Of a DNA stretch of 64,000 bases, positions 7,912 to 16,431 are shown one piece after another. The notes under the pieces were generated by a model that was not told the origin of the DNA, made no database searches, and worked only from the letters and a program-made list of their open reading frames with translations. This DNA comes from Mycolicibacterium sp. CBMA 234. GTDB lineage: Bacteria > Actinomycetota > Actinomycetes > Mycobacteriales > Mycobacteriaceae. The translations under genes and the position numbers were made by a program. Numbering within the stretch: the stretch's first letter is position 1; the number at the start of each line of letters is the position of its first letter. Location of the stretch: NCBI RefSeq assembly GCF_009729415.1, contig NZ_MPKW01000001.1, forward strand, positions 186,001 to 250,000, given 5' to 3'.

Positions 7912-9487
7912 CGATGTGCTTGCCGGCCCGGCGTCCGGAGTAGACACAGTCGGCAAGCGAAAGTCCACTCACGTACGAGTTGGCACAGATACCAACCGCC
8001 GTGCGTCCGGCCGCATACAACCCGGCTATCGGTTGTCCGGCTGGAGTTTTCACCGCGCCAGTGCCTTCGTCGACGACGAGGCCGCCGAGGGTGAACATCG
8101 GGCACGGGTTGATCAGGCTGGGCTTGATCGAGATCGCGATCAGCGAGTACGGACCCTGCCCGATGGAGTGGACGAATTCCGCCGGCTTGCCCATCGGGTC
8201 GGGGCGCCCCGACAACGCGGCGTCGTTGTGCTCCGCGACTGTTTGACGTAGTCCTACCGGGTCGATACCCGCTTTGGCGGCAACAGCTTCCAGCGTGTCC
8301 GCCTGAACGCGGTCAGTACGCAGCATGGCCTCCATCTGGAGACGCTGGAACCAGATCGCCTGTTGCGGAAGTTGTTCGCGTGCCTGATCGAGCAGCGGCT
8401 GGTCGGCGAGAATCCATCCCTTGCTGTTGTGGTCTTGCACCATGGCGTTGCCGATGGCTGCGCCGTAACGGGTTTCGTCGATGAAGCGCCGTCCATATTC
8501 GTCGACCACAAGCCCACCGAGCATCGCACTGGGCGGGGTGATGAACCGCCACGCTGACACGTTGTCCAGGCGATCGACGGCTGCGCCAAGCTCGGCCGCC
8601 AACCGCATGCCGCTGCCGTCGTCAGCGCTGGTCCCCAGTTGAAGTCCTTCGCGGTACGCCGGAGCGTGTTCATCGATCAGCTGCCGATTGGCGATATATC
8701 CACCGGCACAAAGGATTACGCCTTTGCGGGCATGGAGATCGACGGTCTGCGCATAGCGACGCTCCATCGCACTCAGGCGCCGCTCCATCGCAGCGCGCAG
8801 CGGCGGATAGTAGATGCCCGGCTTGACGGCCAGCGCCGCGTATGTCGCGTAACGCCGTTGCACCCACGTCGGCGCATGAGCGAGCGTGCTTGTCCGCACA
8901 CCTACTACCTCGCCGGCGGCATCAGTCAGGAGCGAATCCGCCCGGGTGTGGAACATCGTGCACACTCCCGCGCGGCTCGCAGACGCCGCCAGCGGCTGGT
9001 AGATCTTCTTGCCCGACGCACCCGGACCCTTTGCACGGTGACCACGTTGCACTGGCGCGGTCAGGGAACGGAAGCGCCCGGAGTTCTCGCTGCCCGAGTA
9101 GTACAGGTAGTACTTGTTGTTCGGGTACGACGTTTTGTAGGGACACACCGATGCCTCGAACGGCACACCGTGTGCGGTGAGCCAGTCGATCATCGCGGGA
9201 CTGCCATCAACGAAGCGACGCAGCGTTTCCGGCCGTACCGCGTCACCAATCTCGGCGTGCAGGTACGCGTACATCTGGTCGGCACTGTCGTCGATGCCTG
9301 CTTCACGCTGCACCCAAGTTCCACCGCCGGCGTAGATGATTCCGCCGGAGACCTGCGTGGCGCCGCCACCGTTGAATCGGTCGATGGCGAGAACGTCCGC
9401 GCCCTGGGCTCGCGCCTCCAGAGCAGCGCACACACCGGCGGCTCCGTAGCCGACCACGATCACGTCCGTCGATATGGCGTCGCGCAT
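7898..9487 (-). CDS. FAD-binding dehydrogenase (fumarate reductase/3-ketosteroid dehydrogenase superfamily)
   Basis: 529 aa. The N-terminus has the dinucleotide motif VIVVGYGAAGVCAALEARAQG, then GGGATQVSGGIIYAGGGT, the FAD phosphate region of this superfamily. The C-terminus has GLYAAGRTAVGICANSYVSG-type FAD closure followed by a typical helix. The nearest functional types are 3-ketosteroid-delta1-dehydrogenases and fumarate-reductase-like proteins; the steroid-specific assignment cannot be made by eye. It is divergent from a TetR gene over 119 bp, which probably controls it. Confidence 0.82.
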   Translation of the reverse strand: MRDAISTDVIVVGYGAAGVCAALEARAQGADVLAIDRFNGGGATQVSGGIIYAGGGTWVQREAGIDDSADQMYAYLHAEIGDAVRPETLRRFVDGSPAMIDWLTAHGVPFEASVCPYKTSYPNNKYYLYYSGSENSGRFRSLTAPVQRGHRAKGPGASGKKIYQPLAASASRAGVCTMFHTRADSLLTDAAGEVVGVRTSTLAHAPTWVQRRYATYAALAVKPGIYYPPLRAAMERRLSAMERRYAQTVDLHARKGVILCAGGYIANRQLIDEHAPAYREGLQLGTSADDGSGMRLAAELGAAVDRLDNVSAWRFITPPSAMLGGLVVDEYGRRFIDETRYGAAIGNAMVQDHNSKGWILADQPLLDQAREQLPQQAIWFQRLQMEAMLRTDRVQADTLEAVAAKAGIDPVGLRQTVAEHNDAALSGRPDPMGKPAEFVHSIGQGPYSLIAISIKPSLINPCPMFTLGGLVVDEGTGAVKTPAGQPIAGLYAAGRTAVGICANSYVSGLSLADCVYSGRRAGKHIVNAR

Positions 9488-9606
9488 GTTGACCTCTCCA
9501 GCACATCTAGCACAGGCAGTTTAGACTCTGAGTACAACATATCAGTTTATATCCGGGTTCCACTGTCTGCGTTCTGAGTGGGTCTGCTGCTCGTACACTT
9601 CGACAC

Positions 9607-10206
9607 GTGGCTGAACAAACAGGTCGGACGGTGCCCGCGGCCGTAGCGAGCAAGCTCTATGCCGCCGCCGAACTGATTGCCACCAAAGGGCTGGAAAACA
9701 CGAAGATCGAAGAGATCGCGACTGCCTCCGGCGTCCCCAAAGCCACGCTGTACTACTACTTCACGGGCAAGGACGACATCCTCGGTTTTCTGCTGCGGGA
9801 TTCATTGGGCGACCTTGCCCGCGAAGTCGCCGAGGCCGCCAACTCCCCCGGTAGCGGCAAGGAGCGACTGGCCGCCGTCATCACCGTGCAGGTTGCGCAC
9901 ACCATGAACCGGCCAGGAACCAGCATGGCGCTGATTGGTGACCTGGGGCGCGCGATCCGACTACCCGAACTCGCTACAGCGGTCCAGCACGCGTTCTACG
10001 AACCCATCACTCGCGTACTCGAGGCTGGTGCCGCGGACGGGACGTTGAAGCACGTCGCTGATCCGCGCAGTGACGCGATCAGCATCTTCGGCGCGGTCAT
10101 GATGACGGCGCTATTACACAACGTTGTCAGCTCGGGAAAGGCTGAACGCGACGTGGCAAGCGAAGTCATCGACTTCGTCCTGAACGGCGTTGCCTCCTCC
10201 AGCTGA
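9607..10206 (+). CDS. TetR-family regulator
   Basis: 199 aa. HTH at about residues 12-58: LYAAAELIATKGLENTKIEE, ATASGVPKATLYYYFTGKDD. The start is GTG 9607 with no clear ribosome-binding site, consistent with a leaderless transcript, which is common in mycobacteria. C-terminal ligand domain is all-helical and ends LNGVASSS. It faces the flavoprotein dehydrogenase at 7898-9487 and probably regulates it; the tiny secreted protein gene lies 108 bp downstream. Confidence 0.88.
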   Translation: MAEQTGRTVPAAVASKLYAAAELIATKGLENTKIEEIATASGVPKATLYYYFTGKDDILGFLLRDSLGDLAREVAEAANSPGSGKERLAAVITVQVAHTMNRPGTSMALIGDLGRAIRLPELATAVQHAFYEPITRVLEAGAADGTLKHVADPRSDAISIFGAVMMTALLHNVVSSGKAERDVASEVIDFVLNGVASSS

Positions 10207-10251
10207 TCTCATTCGCTCGGTTGTCGACTCAGCAACGGCTTTGAACATTGC

Positions 10252-10298
10252 TGGTGCTTGCATCGTGAACATAGTGGTCGACCACTTCACAAGCACCA
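10252..10298. promoter_or_regulatory. Nested inverted repeat upstream of the small secreted protein
   Basis: An outer pair TGGTGCTTG (10252-10260) / CAAGCACCA (10290-10298) encloses a perfect 14-bp palindrome AGTGGTCGACCACT (10273-10286), with GTGAA/TTCAC flanking it. The structure ends 16 bp before the ATG at 10315. It could be a regulator-binding site, and the transcript could fold into a long hairpin. The function is not known. Confidence 0.45.
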
Positions 10299-10314
10299 AC
10301 AAAGGGACACGGCC

Positions 10315-10581
10315 ATGAGCAACACATCTGCAGTCGCCAAGCGAACCGCCATCGTGATGGCCACGATGGCGGCGCTAGGCATGGGATTTGGTTCGGGCTT
10401 GGCATCGGCGACGCCTTCGCACCATCACGACACCGTGAGCGATATTCATCAGGGCCAGCGAGACATTCGCGAGGGCTTCATGGATCTCCGGCAGGGCCGC
10501 TTTCTCGCCGGACAGGCCGACATCGCCACCGGTCAGCTGGCCATCGCGGAGGGATTCGGAGATTTCTTCTTCCACCGCTGA
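10315..10581 (+). CDS. Small secreted heptad-repeat protein, unknown function
   Basis: 88 aa from the ATG at 10315, which follows AAAGGGACACGGCC. Residues 1-32 form a Sec signal peptide (basic start, hydrophobic core, cleavage after LASA). The mature chain is only about 56 aa, starts TPSHHHD, and is built from 7-residue units of the form D-I/L-x-x-G-x-x: DIHQGQR, DIREGFM, DLRQGRF, then after a five-residue insert DIATGQL and AIAEGFG, ending DFFFHR. Glycines recur at residues 47, 54, 61, 73 and 80. The three-His cluster at the mature N-terminus might bind metal. I do not recognise the family. Confidence 0.75.
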   Translation: MSNTSAVAKRTAIVMATMAALGMGFGSGLASATPSHHHDTVSDIHQGQRDIREGFMDLRQGRFLAGQADIATGQLAIAEGFGDFFFHR

Positions 10582-10701
10582 CACGGTGGCCGAAGTAGCT
10601 TCGCTACGCATCACGTGAATCCAACCGGCCGCGGCCGGGACTACGCTAATTCCGGTATTCGCTGAAAATGTCACAGCGAGCCAATCACATGGCAGCTACA
10701 G

Positions 10702-10748
10702 CCCAGCTTGGATGAGACACGCGTTCTAGGGATTTCATCCAAACTGGG
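10702..10748. terminator. Inverted repeat between the secreted-protein gene and the cyclase pseudogene
   Basis: CCCAGCTTGGATG (10702-10714) pairs with CATCCAAACTGGG (10736-10748), 13 bp with a single G-T position, around a 21-nt loop. It sits in the gap of 189 bp between convergent genes, 23 bp from the pseudogene's stop. A two-way transcription stop is the simplest reading; there is no U-tract. Confidence 0.5.
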
Positions 10749-10770
10749 TTCTCCGCGGCGGCGCGAGTCG

Positions 10771-11474
10771 CTATTTGAGCGCGACAGCGCCGACCGGCAA
10801 TCCGGAGGAACCGGTGATCGGCAGCGGCGGTGCGACGAACATGAATTCGTAAACTCCGTCGGCCGCGCAATCGGCGGCGAGTGCTTCGAGGTCGAAGATC
10901 TCGCCGAACGCCATGCCGGTGTGCACCAGCAGCACAGCATGCAGTGGCTGCATGTATCCGATCTCGTTGGGGCGCACTTCGATTCCCCAGGTATCGGTGA
11001 TCAGCGCGGCGACGTCATGGCGGCGGAACCACGGCGCGGTGTGTAGTGACAGTCCGGGTGCATCTCCCCCGGCATAGTCGCCCCAGCGGCCGCGGCGGGC
11101 CTGGAGAAAACCGGTGCGCACCAAAACGACGTCACCCGGCAGGATTTCGAAGTTCTTGCCGGCGAGGAACTCGTCGAGATCGTCAGTGGTGATGGCCTAG
11201 CCAGGCTCCAGGGAGTCCACCCCCTTGTGGCGGGCCATGTCGATCAGCACGCCGCGGGCGATGCCGCGTCCGGCGATGTGTTCGGCCGCGTTGTACGCCG
11301 ACCCGGTCGACGCGATGGCCTCTGCGGGAAATCCGTTGTACATCTTGCCTTCCCAGAACACGTGGCAAAGGCAGTCCCATTGTGTTCCGGCCTGGGTGGG
11401 CATGATGACGACGTGGTCGTGTCGGTCACGATTGACTTCCCGCACCGGCAAGCTGGACGCCGAGCCAGGCCAAG
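10771..11474 (-). pseudogene. Cyclase-family (kynurenine formamidase-like) pseudogene: N-terminus lost and an in-frame amber stop
   Basis: Two pieces in one reading frame make most of a PF04199-type cyclase. The upstream piece (from about 11451) reads DRHDHVVIMPTQAGTQWDCL, then HVFWEGKMYNG, and ends ...KGVDSLEPG. A TAG at 11199-11197 follows, then the frame continues AITTDDLDEFLAGKNFEILP, GDVVLVRTG, ending LPITGSSGLPVGAVALK. Relatives have GYAIT here, so the stop is a one-base change from a Tyr codon. In addition the first 80-90 residues of the family are absent: an in-frame stop lies upstream at about 11477 and the neighbouring hydrolase gene occupies that DNA. Two independent lesions make loss of function likely. 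Confidence 0.82.
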
Positions 11475-12493
11475 ATCACCGGAACAACTTCGTCGAGCTT
11501 GGTGACGGCGCAGTGGCCAGTGTCGGGGAGGAGATGCACGACGGTGTCGCGCCGCCCCTCGAACACCAGCGTGTCCGCCTGCGGCACGTGGACATCGTCG
11601 GCACCGTTGATCACCAGCATGGGAGTGTTGCCATCCTGGTCGAGCAGCGGGCGCAGCGAGAATGTGGCGAGCCGGGCGGTAAGGTCCTCGGTGCTGGGTT
11701 GCTGGTCGAAGCCCAGCGCATTGCCGACAATCCCGGCCATCCCAAAGCGGCTCAAACCGCTTTCGGTGAAAGTCTTTTCGATCGGACCGCCGAGCACCAC
11801 GGCCGCATCCACCTCACCCGCGAGCCCGGATCGAGCGGAGAAGTATCCGCCCATCGAGATGCCTACATGGACCACCACGCCATTGCCGAGTGCCCGGGCG
11901 TGATCGATCAGGCGACGGACGATTTCAGCGCCGCCGTCGGCGGTCATCGGCACTGTCGACTCGCCGGTCCCTGCGATGTCAAAGGCGACGATCCGTGCCG
12001 GTAGCTGGACTGCGAATCCGACCAGAATTCCGTGCAGGTCCATCTTCCAGGTATCGACACCGCCGCTGGCGATGATCACCGGCGCGTTCGCCGGCAGGTC
12101 CGGCGCGGCAAACGTGTGTACAGGTACCTCGACGACGCCGCCCCGGTAGGGCAGAGTCAGTACGTCGCGCTGAAAGTGCACCCCGAATCCCGGTGCGGCG
12201 AGCAGATATTGGGCAAGCTGCTGGTGCAGGGCCGCTCGTTTGGGTTCGTCGGCCAAGGTCGGGAATTTGGCCCACCCGTACGCCAGTGCCGCCAGCTGGT
12301 GCTCACCCGCCGTCGCGTACGACGCGGCCAATCTCGACCATTCGTGCACCCAGCTGCCGGGGGCATCCGACCACATCTCGGTGATGGCCGAGCGCACTGC
12401 ATCGACGTCCGCCGCAGGCAGCCCCGTGCCGACCATCTGTGCATAGCGCTCGCCGAAGAGCTCGTAGGCCTCCAGCGTCCATTGGTACGACAT
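11426..12493 (-). CDS. Alpha/beta hydrolase (FrsA/DUF1100-like)
   Basis: 355 aa from ATG 12493, chosen because GAGGGA lies 6 nt upstream; the open frame to 12514 adds seven residues. After an N-terminal helical cap (about 1-110) comes the hydrolase core: VIIASGGVDTWKMDLHG (oxyanion turn), nucleophile elbow VGISMGGYFSAR, acid region LVINGADDVHVP, and histidine in LLPDTGHCAV. The gene's last bases run into the truncated cyclase, so its last few residues (AGAGSQS) may derive from the junction. It is divergent from a TetR gene over two palindromic operators. Confidence 0.82.
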   Translation of the reverse strand: MSYQWTLEAYELFGERYAQMVGTGLPAADVDAVRSAITEMWSDAPGSWVHEWSRLAASYATAGEHQLAALAYGWAKFPTLADEPKRAALHQQLAQYLLAAPGFGVHFQRDVLTLPYRGGVVEVPVHTFAAPDLPANAPVIIASGGVDTWKMDLHGILVGFAVQLPARIVAFDIAGTGESTVPMTADGGAEIVRRLIDHARALGNGVVVHVGISMGGYFSARSGLAGEVDAAVVLGGPIEKTFTESGLSRFGMAGIVGNALGFDQQPSTEDLTARLATFSLRPLLDQDGNTPMLVINGADDVHVPQADTLVFEGRRDTVVHLLPDTGHCAVTKLDEVVPVILAWLGVQLAGAGSQS

Positions 12494-12516
12494 CGCAACT
12501 CCCTCGAATGACAACC

Positions 12517-12539
12517 TTAACGCACCGATCCTGCGTTAA
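12517..12539. promoter_or_regulatory. TetR operator 1 (hydrolase-proximal)
   Basis: Perfect 8-bp inverted repeat TTAACGCA-7 nt-TGCGTTAA. It lies 24 bp upstream of the hydrolase start and shares its core with the second site 47 bp away (centre to centre), as expected for two sites of one dimeric repressor. Confidence 0.7.
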
Positions 12540-12561
12540 CCGAAAGATACCCCCGGTGATG

Positions 12562-12588
12562 CATTAATGCAATGATTCTGCGTTAATG
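12562..12588. promoter_or_regulatory. TetR operator 2 (tetR-proximal), overlapping its promoter
   Basis: CATTAATGCA-7 nt-TGCGTTAATG, 10-bp arms with 9 matched pairs and the same spacer length as operator 1. The right arm contains TAATGT (12584-12589), a plausible -10 hexamer, which would place the transcript start at about the ATG 12597. Binding here would block tetR transcription (autoregulation). Promoter assignment is inference. Confidence 0.68.
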
Positions 12589-12596
12589 TGAGTCTG

Positions 12597-13199
12597 ATGA
12601 ATCAACCAGCGACTGACGAACAGCCGCGGCGCCGAATGGGCGGCCGGTCGGCGCGTGTGCGCGACGCCGTGCTGCGTGCGGTCCTGGAAACCCTCGCCGA
12701 ACATGGCCCCGACGCCGTCACCATGAACGAGACCGCGCGCCGTGCCGGAGTGCACGCCACCTCGATCCAGCGTCGGTGGGGTACCCGCGAGAACCTTCTC
12801 CTCGACGCGCTGCTCGCATACAGCCGCGAACAGCTCCCCATCCCCGATGCCGGCTCACTGCACGACGACCTCGTCGCCTTCGCGGGTTCCCTGGCCGAAT
12901 ACCTCAACACCCCTATCGGACAGGCGCTTTCGCGGACGATGGCGATTGCCGACGACGACGCCGCGCTCGCCGCTGGGCGCACCGAGTTTTGGCAGGCTCG
13001 TTACGCCGCGGCCAGAGTGATCATTGATCGAGCTACAGACCGCGGCGAGTTGCCTGCGGGAACCGATCCGCTGCTTGTCATCGAAATGCTCATCGCGCCA
13101 CTGCATTTCCGGACCCTGCTCACGCGAGAACCGATCGACACGGCACTCATCAAACAGATCGTCGACGCCGTCGAACATGGCTTTGCCCAACAGGTTTGA
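12597..13199 (+). CDS. TetR-family regulator
   Basis: 200 aa from ATG 12597; GTG 12588 is an in-frame alternative but overlaps the operator. There is no ribosome-binding site, so a leaderless transcript is likely. HTH at about residues 20-65: RAVLETLAEHGPDAVTMNET, ARRAGVHATSIQRRWGTREN. It lies divergent from the alpha/beta hydrolase across two matching operators and 17 bp upstream of a fumarylacetoacetase-like gene, so it likely governs both directions. Confidence 0.9.
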   Translation: MNQPATDEQPRRRMGGRSARVRDAVLRAVLETLAEHGPDAVTMNETARRAGVHATSIQRRWGTRENLLLDALLAYSREQLPIPDAGSLHDDLVAFAGSLAEYLNTPIGQALSRTMAIADDDAALAAGRTEFWQARYAAARVIIDRATDRGELPAGTDPLLVIEMLIAPLHFRTLLTREPIDTALIKQIVDAVEHGFAQQV

Positions 13200-13216
13200 T
13201 CAAGGAGGTTTGACCG

Positions 13217-14125
13217 ATGAAGTTCCGGCGCATCCTGTCTGACGACAGCCTGCAGCATCAAGTGCTGGGCAGCACCGGCGATTGGGAGGACACCGATGTC
13301 GCGCCGCTGCCGTCGGCGTTCACGCCGGAGTTCGAGGTGTCGCTCGCCAAAGCTCATGTCGCGGCAGGCGGCGGCTGTTTGCCATTTCAGCCGCTGTCAT
13401 TCCGCGATTTCATGGCGTCCCGGCACCACGTCATCGACGCCTCCCGCGGACTGCTGACCCGGTTTCATCCGCGCGAGGCAGCGGTGACCCGTGCGGTGGA
13501 ATCCCTGACGCACAAGCCGTTCCCGAAGTTCGCACCGCACGCGCTGTTCGATCGTCAACCGATCTACTACATGTCCAATCACCTGACGTTCGTGCCCAGC
13601 GGGACGGCGGTGCGCGCTCCGGCGTACACCAAAGCCCTCGACTATGAACTCGAACTCGGCTTCGTGCTGCGCACCGGCCTGCGCGACGCCACCCCCGAAC
13701 AAGCCACCGACGCCATCGGTGCATTCGTGGTGCTCAATGACTTCAGCGCCCGCGACGTTCAGCGCGCTGAGATGGCCACCGGTCTCGGCCCGCAGAAGTC
13801 CAAGCACTTCGCCAGCTCCATGTCGCAGGTCGCCGCGACGGCCGATGAGATACTCCCCCAACTGGATTCGCTGTCCGGGTCGGTCAGCATCAATGGTCGC
13901 GTCGTCAGCCGGGTCGATACCAGCGACCAGCGTTGGACCGTCGGCGAGATGCTCGCGCATGCCTCCAAGTCCGAAACCTTGTTGCCCGGTGAGCTTTTCG
14001 CTACGGGGACGCTGGCCGGCGGCAGCGGCATGGAAACCGGCAATTGGTTGCGCGACGGTGACGTGCTGACCTTGGAGCTACACGGGATCGGCACCATCGA
14101 GCACGCCATCACCCAGCACGACTGA
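13217..14125 (+). CDS. Fumarylacetoacetate hydrolase (FAH) family protein
   Basis: 302 aa, preceded by a strong AAGGAGG 10 nt before the ATG. Family motifs: DYELELGFVLRTG (acidic metal ligands), VLNDFSARDVQ (metal-binding Asp), KSKHFASSMSQV and GELFATGTLAGGSGME. These enzymes hydrolyse or decarboxylate beta-keto or ring-cleavage acids using Mg or Ca. Co-directional with the upstream TetR gene. With the divergent hydrolase and the dead cyclase it may be the remains of a small acid-degradation module. Confidence 0.88.
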   Translation: MKFRRILSDDSLQHQVLGSTGDWEDTDVAPLPSAFTPEFEVSLAKAHVAAGGGCLPFQPLSFRDFMASRHHVIDASRGLLTRFHPREAAVTRAVESLTHKPFPKFAPHALFDRQPIYYMSNHLTFVPSGTAVRAPAYTKALDYELELGFVLRTGLRDATPEQATDAIGAFVVLNDFSARDVQRAEMATGLGPQKSKHFASSMSQVAATADEILPQLDSLSGSVSINGRVVSRVDTSDQRWTVGEMLAHASKSETLLPGELFATGTLAGGSGMETGNWLRDGDVLTLELHGIGTIEHAITQHD

Positions 14126-14137
14126 ACGTCTCGCGGG

Positions 14138-14833
14138 TTACTGCGCCTTCGCGCGCAGCCATTGTTGTTGTAGCCGAACGAAATCGGCGTCCACCACTGC
14201 GCCGTGGCCCGGCACCAGCAGCGCGTCGGGCCCAGCGGCGGCGAGCATCACGTCCAACGTTGCCGGCCACGCCGCCACATCCGACTGCGCATCGATCGCT
14301 GGATCGCCGGATTCCTCGACGAGGTCTCCACAGAAGACCACAGTGCGTCGGCCGGGAACGACGACGATGAGGTCGTGGTTGGTGTGTCCGGGTCCGGGGT
14401 GAATGACCGCTACCGTCCGGCAGCCGAGATGCACTGTCGTGCCCTGGGTCTCGTGGATTGACGGCCGCAAGGCGAGGATGGTGCGGTCTATCTCCTCTGG
14501 GTCGGCGCCGTATCCGATGGCGTCGGCACGGAGGTCGGCCCGCCCGGTTGCGAGCGTTTCAGCGACCTCCGGCGCGCAATGAATCCGCGCGCCTCTGAAG
14601 TGGGCGCTGCCGAGTACGTGGTCGAAATGACTGTGAGTCAACACGATCTGGCTGACTGCCTGTCCGGTGAGGGCGTGAACGTCCGCATCGATCGCGCGCG
14701 CTTCGGCCAATGTCGTCCCAGCGTCCACCAGGAGTGCACCCGCATCCCCCGCCACCAGGCCGACCGTCACATCGAGAAACGGCATCCGGACCCGCCACAC
14801 ACCCGGGGTCAGCGGTTCCCAGTCAAAGTTCAC
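14138..14833 (-). CDS. MBL-fold metallo-hydrolase
   Basis: 231 aa. The metal-binding motif THSHFDH is at about residues 66-72, with further ligands in GPGHTNHD, VFCGDLVEESGDPA and VPGHGAVVD. This is the class of glyoxalase II-like and lactonase-like hydrolases; the substrate is not deducible. Its start overlaps the stop of the following upstream hydrolase gene (14830-14833), so it is translated as the third member of a minus-strand operon. Confidence 0.88.
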   Translation of the reverse strand: MNFDWEPLTPGVWRVRMPFLDVTVGLVAGDAGALLVDAGTTLAEARAIDADVHALTGQAVSQIVLTHSHFDHVLGSAHFRGARIHCAPEVAETLATGRADLRADAIGYGADPEEIDRTILALRPSIHETQGTTVHLGCRTVAVIHPGPGHTNHDLIVVVPGRRTVVFCGDLVEESGDPAIDAQSDVAAWPATLDVMLAAAGPDALLVPGHGAVVDADFVRLQQQWLRAKAQ

Positions 14834-15864
14834 CCACCTGTCCTAGCGAGGGTCTCCTGCGCGGTGGGCAGTTGCGATCGCGACCGATCCAGGAATATCG
14901 GCGCGCCAGGTTCAGCAGACAGCGCGCCAGGCGCTTGCGGCGAACTGCCGGACGACGCAGCCCGGAGCACTTGCGCGAACTCACGCGGTTGATCGTTCTG
15001 CAGATAGTGATTGGCCCGCGGCAACAGCCAGAACTCGTTGTCGCCTGGCTTGGTGGAGAGGTAGTTGTTCCATACGTGCGACGCCACCCGCAGCGGCGAG
15101 ACCTCGTCGTAAAGACCCCACACCACAATGGTTTTGACGGTCATCGCTGCCAGCGCCTCGAGCCATTCCTGCTCGTGCTCGGAGCGTTCCATCAGATACT
15201 GGATGGTGTCGTGAATGACCCCCAGGCCGTCATTAACGGCGAACGTGTCTGCCAATGCCACGATCGCCGGGTCGTCCAAAGCGCGGCGCGGCGTGAAGGT
15301 GGTTTGTCCTAGACCAGCGGCCAGAATCTGGGGTGTGATGGCGGCAACGGTCGCAGGAGCCGTCTCAGGGTCGAGCACAAGACGCTGGAACTCTGTCAGG
15401 TTCGACAGTGGCAGAAAGATATTGCCGTTGCTGAGCACAAGATTCGAGATGTCGAACGACGTCTGACCGGTGCTGCAGCGGTGAGCGAACGACAGCGCGA
15501 CGCTGTCGCCGCGGTCGTGCGCAACAACGTCGCCCTTGTGGGCGCCGAGGACCTCTACGACGTAGTAACCGAGCAACTCGCTGTCGCGGTGCAACGTATA
15601 GCCGGCACCTTTGGGTTTATCGGAGAAACCAAACCCGGGCAGGTCGAGGACGCAGACGCGGTGGCTGGAACTGAGCTCCCCCGCCACGTCTTGCCAGTCG
15701 ATACTGCTGGTCGGAAACCCATGGACCATCAATAGAAGTGGAGCCTCGGGGTCGCCGAACTCGGCATGAAAGATGTTGAACTTCTGGGCATTCCGTTCCG
15801 CAGGCGCCCATTCGAAGTAACCGCCTGCGTCCAACCAGTCGCGCGCCCGCCGTTCCACGGTCAA
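14830..15864 (-). CDS. Alpha/beta hydrolase, haloalkane dehalogenase/epoxide hydrolase-like
   Basis: 344 aa. Core motifs: MVHGFPTSSIDWQ (oxyanion, about 47-58), LDLPGFGFSDKP, the nucleophile elbow VAHDRGDSVA with Asp117 as nucleophile, acid in VVWGLYDEVSP and catalytic His in RANHYLQND. An Asp nucleophile points to dehalogenase or epoxide hydrolase chemistry rather than esterase. About 40 extra residues follow the fold (SGSSPQAPGALSAEPGAP), an unusual low-complexity tail. Stop overlaps the next gene's start by 4 nt and its own start overlaps the upstream gene. Confidence 0.82.
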   Translation of the reverse strand: MTVERRARDWLDAGGYFEWAPAERNAQKFNIFHAEFGDPEAPLLLMVHGFPTSSIDWQDVAGELSSSHRVCVLDLPGFGFSDKPKGAGYTLHRDSELLGYYVVEVLGAHKGDVVAHDRGDSVALSFAHRCSTGQTSFDISNLVLSNGNIFLPLSNLTEFQRLVLDPETAPATVAAITPQILAAGLGQTTFTPRRALDDPAIVALADTFAVNDGLGVIHDTIQYLMERSEHEQEWLEALAAMTVKTIVVWGLYDEVSPLRVASHVWNNYLSTKPGDNEFWLLPRANHYLQNDQPREFAQVLRAASSGSSPQAPGALSAEPGAPIFLDRSRSQLPTAQETLARTGG

Positions 15865-16424
15865 ATACCGGTCCAGGCGCTGTCGATTCGCTTACCGATG
15901 TCGACGACCTTCGCGGCCTGCGCTTCGGGTGCATCGATCCGCCGCCCGACCTGCTTGGCGATGACGCGTTTGATCTCGGAGTCGACGTCGGCGACAATGC
16001 GCAGGAGTTCGCCCCGCAGCGTCTGCGATGTCACGTTGACGGTGATGTCCTTACGCTCAGGCTTCGGAATATCGATGATCAGCAGCAGCGGCTCGGCAGC
16101 GCGAGCGGTAGCAATCAACGCGATATCGCCCGTCACCATGAATCGGGAGCGATCCACTCGCAGGTCGATGAGCAGATCGATGTCGAGGGGAATATGAACG
16201 TCGAACGCAATCATGTCGCCGGGCCTGCGTGTCACCTGGGGCTGTTCGATGCTGACCCGCGCCGTGACCCGCGCGATCCCTGCCGGACCGGCGGGGAATG
16301 GCCCCAGTTCGAAGGTATCGCCGGCCATCGAGCCGAACCCTTCGGCAACGCGGTCGGCGGTAACCGCGACCTCGAAGAACTTACGACCGAATTCCTCATA
16401 GGTCGCAAAGTCGTGCGTCGACAT
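15861..16424 (-). CDS. Conserved mycobacterial protein, unknown function
   Basis: 187 aa, cytosolic by sequence. A beta-rich middle (GIARVTARVSIEQPQVTRRP, DMIAFDVHIPLDIDLLIDLR) is followed by a helical end (GELLRIVADVDSEIKRVIAK, ...VVDIGKRIDSAWTGI). The pattern resembles lipid-binding or START-like sandwich proteins but no signature is certain. First gene of the minus-strand set with the dehalogenase-like hydrolase and the MBL hydrolase, coupled by a 4-nt overlap. Confidence 0.7.
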   Translation of the reverse strand: MSTHDFATYEEFGRKFFEVAVTADRVAEGFGSMAGDTFELGPFPAGPAGIARVTARVSIEQPQVTRRPGDMIAFDVHIPLDIDLLIDLRVDRSRFMVTGDIALIATARAAEPLLLIIDIPKPERKDITVNVTSQTLRGELLRIVADVDSEIKRVIAKQVGRRIDAPEAQAAKVVDIGKRIDSAWTGI

Positions 16425-16431
16425 GACTACG

